In this document: positions 5,890-8,461 of the stretch, in pieces
Layout: each line of letters starts with the position of its first letter
Position numbering within the stretch: the stretch's first letter is position 1
Assembly (NCBI GenBank): GCA_029009035.1
Contig: JAQXJQ010000139.1
Location: 1 to 8,461, forward strand
DNA: 8,461 nucleotides
From: Oscillospiraceae bacterium
GTDB lineage: Bacteria; Bacillota; Clostridia; Oscillospirales; Oscillospiraceae
Direction of reading: 5' to 3'
Made by a program: the position numbers and the translations under genes
Notes under the pieces: generated by a model
What the model was told of the DNA's origin: nothing
The model's input: the letters and a program-made list of their open reading frames with translations, nothing else
Databases searched by the model: none

Positions 5890-7911
5890 ATGAGCGCAAA
5901 TCCCTATTTCCCCAACCTCTTCAGCCCCATTAAGGTGGGCACGAAGACCATCAAGAACCGCATTGAGGCCGCCCCCGCGCTGTTCGCCTTCCTGCACTAT
6001 CAGGACTGCCCCCAGATGCGCTTCAAGAGCGAGAGCATTGAGCGTGCCTACCGTATGCTGGAGGCCAAGGCCGCCGGCGGCGCCGGCAGCGTGGTGCTGG
6101 GCGAGCTGAGCCCCAACCACACCTACTGCAAGCGCTTCCCCTTCGAGCCTGACATCGACTTCACCTCCCGGGACGACGAGATCTTCCGGATCACCAAGCG
6201 CACCGCCGAGATGATCAAGAGCTACGGCGCCCTTCCCATCGGAGAGCTGCTCTCCACCGGCGAGATCAAGACCAACATCGGCGACGGCATCAACCCCAAG
6301 GGCCCCAGCGAGAAGGATCTGGACGACGGCATCACCCATGTGGACGCCTTCACCAGGGAGGAGATCCAGGAGCACATCCGGGAGCATATCACCGCCTGCA
6401 AGTGGTTCGAGGCCGCCGGCTGGGAGGGTGTCATGATCCACTGCGGCCACGGCTGGCTGCCCGCCCAGTTCCTGTCTCCCGCCTATAATAAGCGTACCGA
6501 CGAGTACGGCGGCAGCTTTGAGAACCGCGCCCGCTTCACCATTGAGCTGCTCTCCCAGCTGCGTGAGGCCATGGGCCCCGACTTCCTCATCGAGATCCGC
6601 GTCAGCGGCTCCGAGCACCTGAAGGGCGGTCTGGAGATCGAGGACACCGTGAAGTACTGCAAGCTGTGCGAGCCCTACATCGACCTCATCCATGTCTCCT
6701 CCGGCCATTACCTCAGCTCCTCCCGCAGCTGGGAGTTCACCACCGCCTACGCTCCCCACGGCGCCAACATCGAGAACGCCGCCATCATCAAGCAGAATGT
6801 GAACATCCCCGTGGCGGTGGTGGGCGGCATCAACTCCCCCGAGCAGGCGGAGCAGGCCATTGCCTCCGGCAAGGTGGACATGGTCTCCCTGGGCCGCCAG
6901 TTCTTCGCCGACCCCGCCTTCCCCAAGAAGGCCGCCGAGGGCCGCGCCGATGAGATCCGCCGCTGCCTGCGCTGCGGCCGCTGCTATCCCGGCCCCTCCG
7001 GTGAGCATGAGACCGAGATCTGGACCGTCAAGTTCCCCCCGCTGGACTCCTGCACCATCAACCCCGACACCGTCTGGCCCGCCTCCTACCATCAGGTCCT
7101 GCCCGAGCGTATGCCCGTGCCCCAGTGCGCCCGCAAGGTGCTCATCGTGGGCGGCGGCTGCGGCGGCCTGCAGGCGGCCATCACCGCCGCTGACCGCGGC
7201 CACAAGGTCATCCTCTGCGAGAAGAGCGACAAGCTGGGCGGCATCATCAACTTCACCGACCACACCGACCACAAGGTGGACATCCGCAACTTCAAGGATC
7301 TGCTGGTGCGTGAGGTGATGAAGCGCCCCGTGGAGGTGCGCCTCAACTGTGAGGTCACCCCCGGGATGATCGGTGAGATCGCCCCCGAGGCCGTCATTCT
7401 GGCCGTTGGCTCCGACGATCTGATCCTGCCCATCGAGGGCATTGAGAACGCCGTCACCGCCATGGAGGTCTATGACAGGGATTTCGCCGGTCTGGGCAAG
7501 AGCACCATCGTACTGGGCGGCGGCCTGGTGGGCTGCGAAGCCGCTGCCGACTACATCGACCACGGCATTGAGACCACCATCGTGGAGATGAAGGGCAGCC
7601 TGATGCCCGAGACCACCGGCCTGTACCGCACCGCCGTCCATGACTTCATCGACAGCCACGGCGGCAAGTACGAGGTGGGCGCCAAGGTCGTGAAGGTGGG
7701 CAAGGACTTCGTGGTGGCCGAGCAGAACGGCAAGGAGATCACCCTGAAGGCCGACTCCGTGGTCAATGCCATGGGCCGCCGTGCCCACAGCACCGAGGCG
7801 CTGAAGGCCGCCATCCAGGTCCCCTGCTGGGAGATCGGTGACTGCGTCCGCGCCAGACAGATCGGCGACGCCGTCCGTGAGGGCTGGACCGCCGCCATGG
7901 AGATCGTGTGA
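5890..7911 (+). CDS. Old Yellow Enzyme-type NAD(P)H:flavin oxidoreductase (2,4-dienoyl-CoA reductase/enoate reductase-like)
   Basis: This 673-residue protein has the three-part layout of FadH, BaiCD/BaiH-type enzymes and trimethylamine dehydrogenase, which pass hydride from NAD(P)H via FAD and a 4Fe-4S cluster to FMN, usually to reduce an activated C=C bond. An N-terminal FMN TIM barrel (about 1-345) starts with LFSPIKVGTKTIKNRI and carries the FMN/substrate pair H184-x2-H187, FLSPAYNKRTDEYGGS, R237 and the phosphate-binding VSLGRQFFADP (R336). Cluster cysteines lie at 359, 362, 365 and 388. The FAD motif GGGCGG is at 421-426, the NAD(P) motif GGGLVG at 543-548, and IGDCVRARQIGDAVREG near the C-terminus. 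There is no signal peptide, so it is cytoplasmic. Two oddities: Trp189 occupies the usual proton-donor Tyr position, and 22 residues precede the last cluster Cys (11-12 in FadH and trimethylamine dehydrogenase). Codon use is strongly biased (lysines read as AAG), suggesting high expression. The divergent LysR gene is the likely regulator. The substrate is unknown; enoates, bile-acid intermediates, tetrapyrroles and plant phenolics are all possible. Confidence 0.9.
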   Translation: MSANPYFPNLFSPIKVGTKTIKNRIEAAPALFAFLHYQDCPQMRFKSESIERAYRMLEAKAAGGAGSVVLGELSPNHTYCKRFPFEPDIDFTSRDDEIFRITKRTAEMIKSYGALPIGELLSTGEIKTNIGDGINPKGPSEKDLDDGITHVDAFTREEIQEHIREHITACKWFEAAGWEGVMIHCGHGWLPAQFLSPAYNKRTDEYGGSFENRARFTIELLSQLREAMGPDFLIEIRVSGSEHLKGGLEIEDTVKYCKLCEPYIDLIHVSSGHYLSSSRSWEFTTAYAPHGANIENAAIIKQNVNIPVAVVGGINSPEQAEQAIASGKVDMVSLGRQFFADPAFPKKAAEGRADEIRRCLRCGRCYPGPSGEHETEIWTVKFPPLDSCTINPDTVWPASYHQVLPERMPVPQCARKVLIVGGGCGGLQAAITAADRGHKVILCEKSDKLGGIINFTDHTDHKVDIRNFKDLLVREVMKRPVEVRLNCEVTPGMIGEIAPEAVILAVGSDDLILPIEGIENAVTAMEVYDRDFAGLGKSTIVLGGGLVGCEAAADYIDHGIETTIVEMKGSLMPETTGLYRTAVHDFIDSHGGKYEVGAKVVKVGKDFVVAEQNGKEITLKADSVVNAMGRRAHSTEALKAAIQVPCWEIGDCVRARQIGDAVREGWTAAMEIV

Positions 7912-7926
7912 TACTTGAAATAACGA

Positions 7927-7952
7927 GGCGGGAATTCATACGAATTTGCGCC
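7927..7952. repeat. Imperfect inverted repeat after the flavoenzyme gene
   Basis: GGCG-GG-AATTC, a 4-nt ATAC centre, then GAATT-TG-CGCC form an 11-position inverted repeat with one mismatch and one G-T pair, starting 15 nt after the stop codon at 7911. No T-run follows, so it is not a standard terminator. It could be an mRNA 3' stem that protects the transcript, or a protein site. Function unknown. Confidence 0.4.
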
Positions 7953-7990
7953 TGTCAAGGAAAAGCAGACACCAATAAACAGTATAGAAC

Positions 7991-8029
7991 CAAAACCCCA
8001 ATTCAGTCTTGTGCTGGATTGGGGTTTTG
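7991..8029. terminator. Intrinsic terminator of the flavoenzyme gene
   Basis: A 16-bp stem (7991-8006 with 8014-8029, one T-G wobble) closes a 7-nt loop. The arms contain CAAAACCCC and GGGGTTTTG, so the T-run forms the outer stem against a matching A-run, a pattern that can work in both directions. It lies about 80 nt beyond the reductase stop codon and isolates that gene from the hydrolase gene downstream. Confidence 0.75.
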
Positions 8030-8144
8030 CAGTCCATAGAAACCAAAGTAAAATCTAAGCTTCCGTTCGATACATAAGCTAATAATCCCGTAGTATTCTA
8101 CCATTTCTCCATCCGATACGCAAAGAAATCCGGCGCAATCGGCG

Positions 8145-8168
8145 TATACTATATGGTGAGATAGTATA
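8145..8168. repeat. Perfect 8-bp inverted repeat upstream of the hydrolase gene, candidate operator
   Basis: TATACTAT (8145-8152) and ATAGTATA (8161-8168) are exact reverse complements separated by 8 nt, giving a 24-bp dyad that ends 29 nt before the chosen start codon. The left arm includes TATACT, a possible -10 box, but no convincing -35 is placed upstream. The dyad could bind a dimeric regulator over the promoter, or form a hairpin in the leader if transcription starts further upstream. Its regulator is not in view. Confidence 0.5.
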
Positions 8169-8184
8169 GCACAACACGGAGAAA

Positions 8185-8189
8185 AGGAG
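8185..8189 (+). promoter_or_regulatory. Ribosome binding site of the hydrolase gene
   Basis: AGGAG lies 2 nt before an ATG at 8192 and 8 nt before a second in-frame ATG at 8198. The usual 5-9 nt spacing favours the second ATG. Confidence 0.7.
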
Positions 8190-8197
8190 ATATGCCC

Positions 8198-8461
8198 ATG
8201 AAACCCGAATACGATTGGCTGGATCAGATCAGCACAGAATCCTTCCGCGTGTTTGACTTCACCGAGGGCAAGGACCTGTACGGTGACCGCTCCATCAGCA
8301 TCATCGGTGACAGCATTACACAGGGGCGCATCGCCCCATTGCACTACGATCAGTCCTGGGTCGCTCTCTTCAAAAAGGCTCTGTCCAAGAAATACGGCAC
8401 GCACAACATGGGCTATGTATCCCTCCTTGACCGTGTGGGTATGGAGGAGGGCGAGGCCTTT
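8198..8461 (+). CDS. SGNH/GDSL-family hydrolase, N-terminal part only
   Basis: The first 88 residues of a protein that runs off the window. Residues 32-43 (SISIIGDSITQG) form block I of SGNH/GDSL hydrolases, with the nucleophile Ser39 in GDSIT. This family contains esterases, lipases, acyl-thioesterases and carbohydrate deacetylases. About 30 residues precede the motif with no signal peptide (the start MKPEYDWLDQISTE is polar), suggesting a cytoplasmic enzyme or a short N-terminal extension. The Gly, Asn and Asp/His blocks that complete the active site lie beyond the window, so activity and subfamily cannot be judged. The start at 8198 is preferred over 8192 for ribosome binding site spacing; the choice alters only two residues. 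A terminator and an inverted repeat separate it from the reductase gene, so it is probably an independent transcription unit. Confidence 0.75.
   Translation, partial: MKPEYDWLDQISTESFRVFDFTEGKDLYGDRSISIIGDSITQGRIAPLHYDQSWVALFKKALSKKYGTHNMGYVSLLDRVGMEEGEAF

Noticed and set aside
6439..6480. Specific naming of the flavoenzyme as bilirubin reductase, BaiCD or a flavonoid reductase
   Set aside because: The domain layout is shared by all these groups. I could not match a subgroup-specific active-site motif with certainty, and the neighbours (no bai genes, no other pathway genes) do not settle it.
5803..7788. Antisense open frame (661 codons) opposite the flavoenzyme gene
   Set aside because: Extreme codon bias on the plus strand removes stop codons from this minus frame. 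The product is a Gly/Ala/Val/Leu/His-rich composition artefact, and the frame runs into the divergent promoter.
8003..8404. Minus-strand open frame (133 codons) across the intergenic region and the hydrolase start
   Set aside because: Its first part is the shadow of the SGNH gene, and its last codons lie in the terminator hairpin. An internal Met at 8104 would give only 33 residues, has no proper ribosome binding site spacing and lies upstream of the only minus-strand -10 seen there.

Overview
The window looks like a chromosomal segment from a GC-rich, probably anaerobic gut-type member of the Clostridia (Oscillospiraceae-like). This is inferred from GC-rich third codon positions, strong GGAGG-type ribosome binding sites, compact hairpin terminators, and a large iron-sulfur ene-reductase-type flavoenzyme of the kind common in such anaerobes. 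The assignment is not certain. No tRNA, rRNA, CRISPR array, insertion sequence or phage gene is visible.

Layout: (1) 1-4820, plus strand, is the end of a glutamate synthase operon: gltB (large subunit, 5' end outside the window), then gltD (small subunit) 14 nt downstream. Together they make the NADPH-GOGAT that converts glutamine and 2-oxoglutarate to two glutamates. (2) 4833-4870 is a strong 15-bp hairpin that probably terminates both gltD and the convergent regulator gene. (3) 4878-5768, minus strand, encodes a LysR-type transcriptional regulator. (4) 5769-5889 is a compact divergent control region. The palindromic hexamer TTGCAA at 5820-5825 lies exactly 17 bp from a -10 box on each side, so it can serve as the -35 element of both divergent promoters. 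(5) 5890-7911, plus strand, encodes a 673-residue Old Yellow Enzyme-type reductase (FMN barrel, Fe-S site, FAD/NAD(P) domain), very probably the target of the LysR regulator. (6) 7912-8197 is a more AT-rich intergenic stretch with a terminator and two inverted repeats. (7) 8198 to the window end is the start of an SGNH/GDSL-type hydrolase gene.

The glt genes are ordinary nitrogen-assimilation genes. The most interesting part is the LysR/ene-reductase module. Its reductase has Trp where the classical Old Yellow Enzyme proton-donor Tyr normally sits, and an unusually long gap before the fourth cluster cysteine. Its promoter architecture suggests the two genes compete for RNA polymerase at one shared -35 element. 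The substrate cannot be read from the sequence. I did not find a clearly unprecedented multi-gene system in this window.
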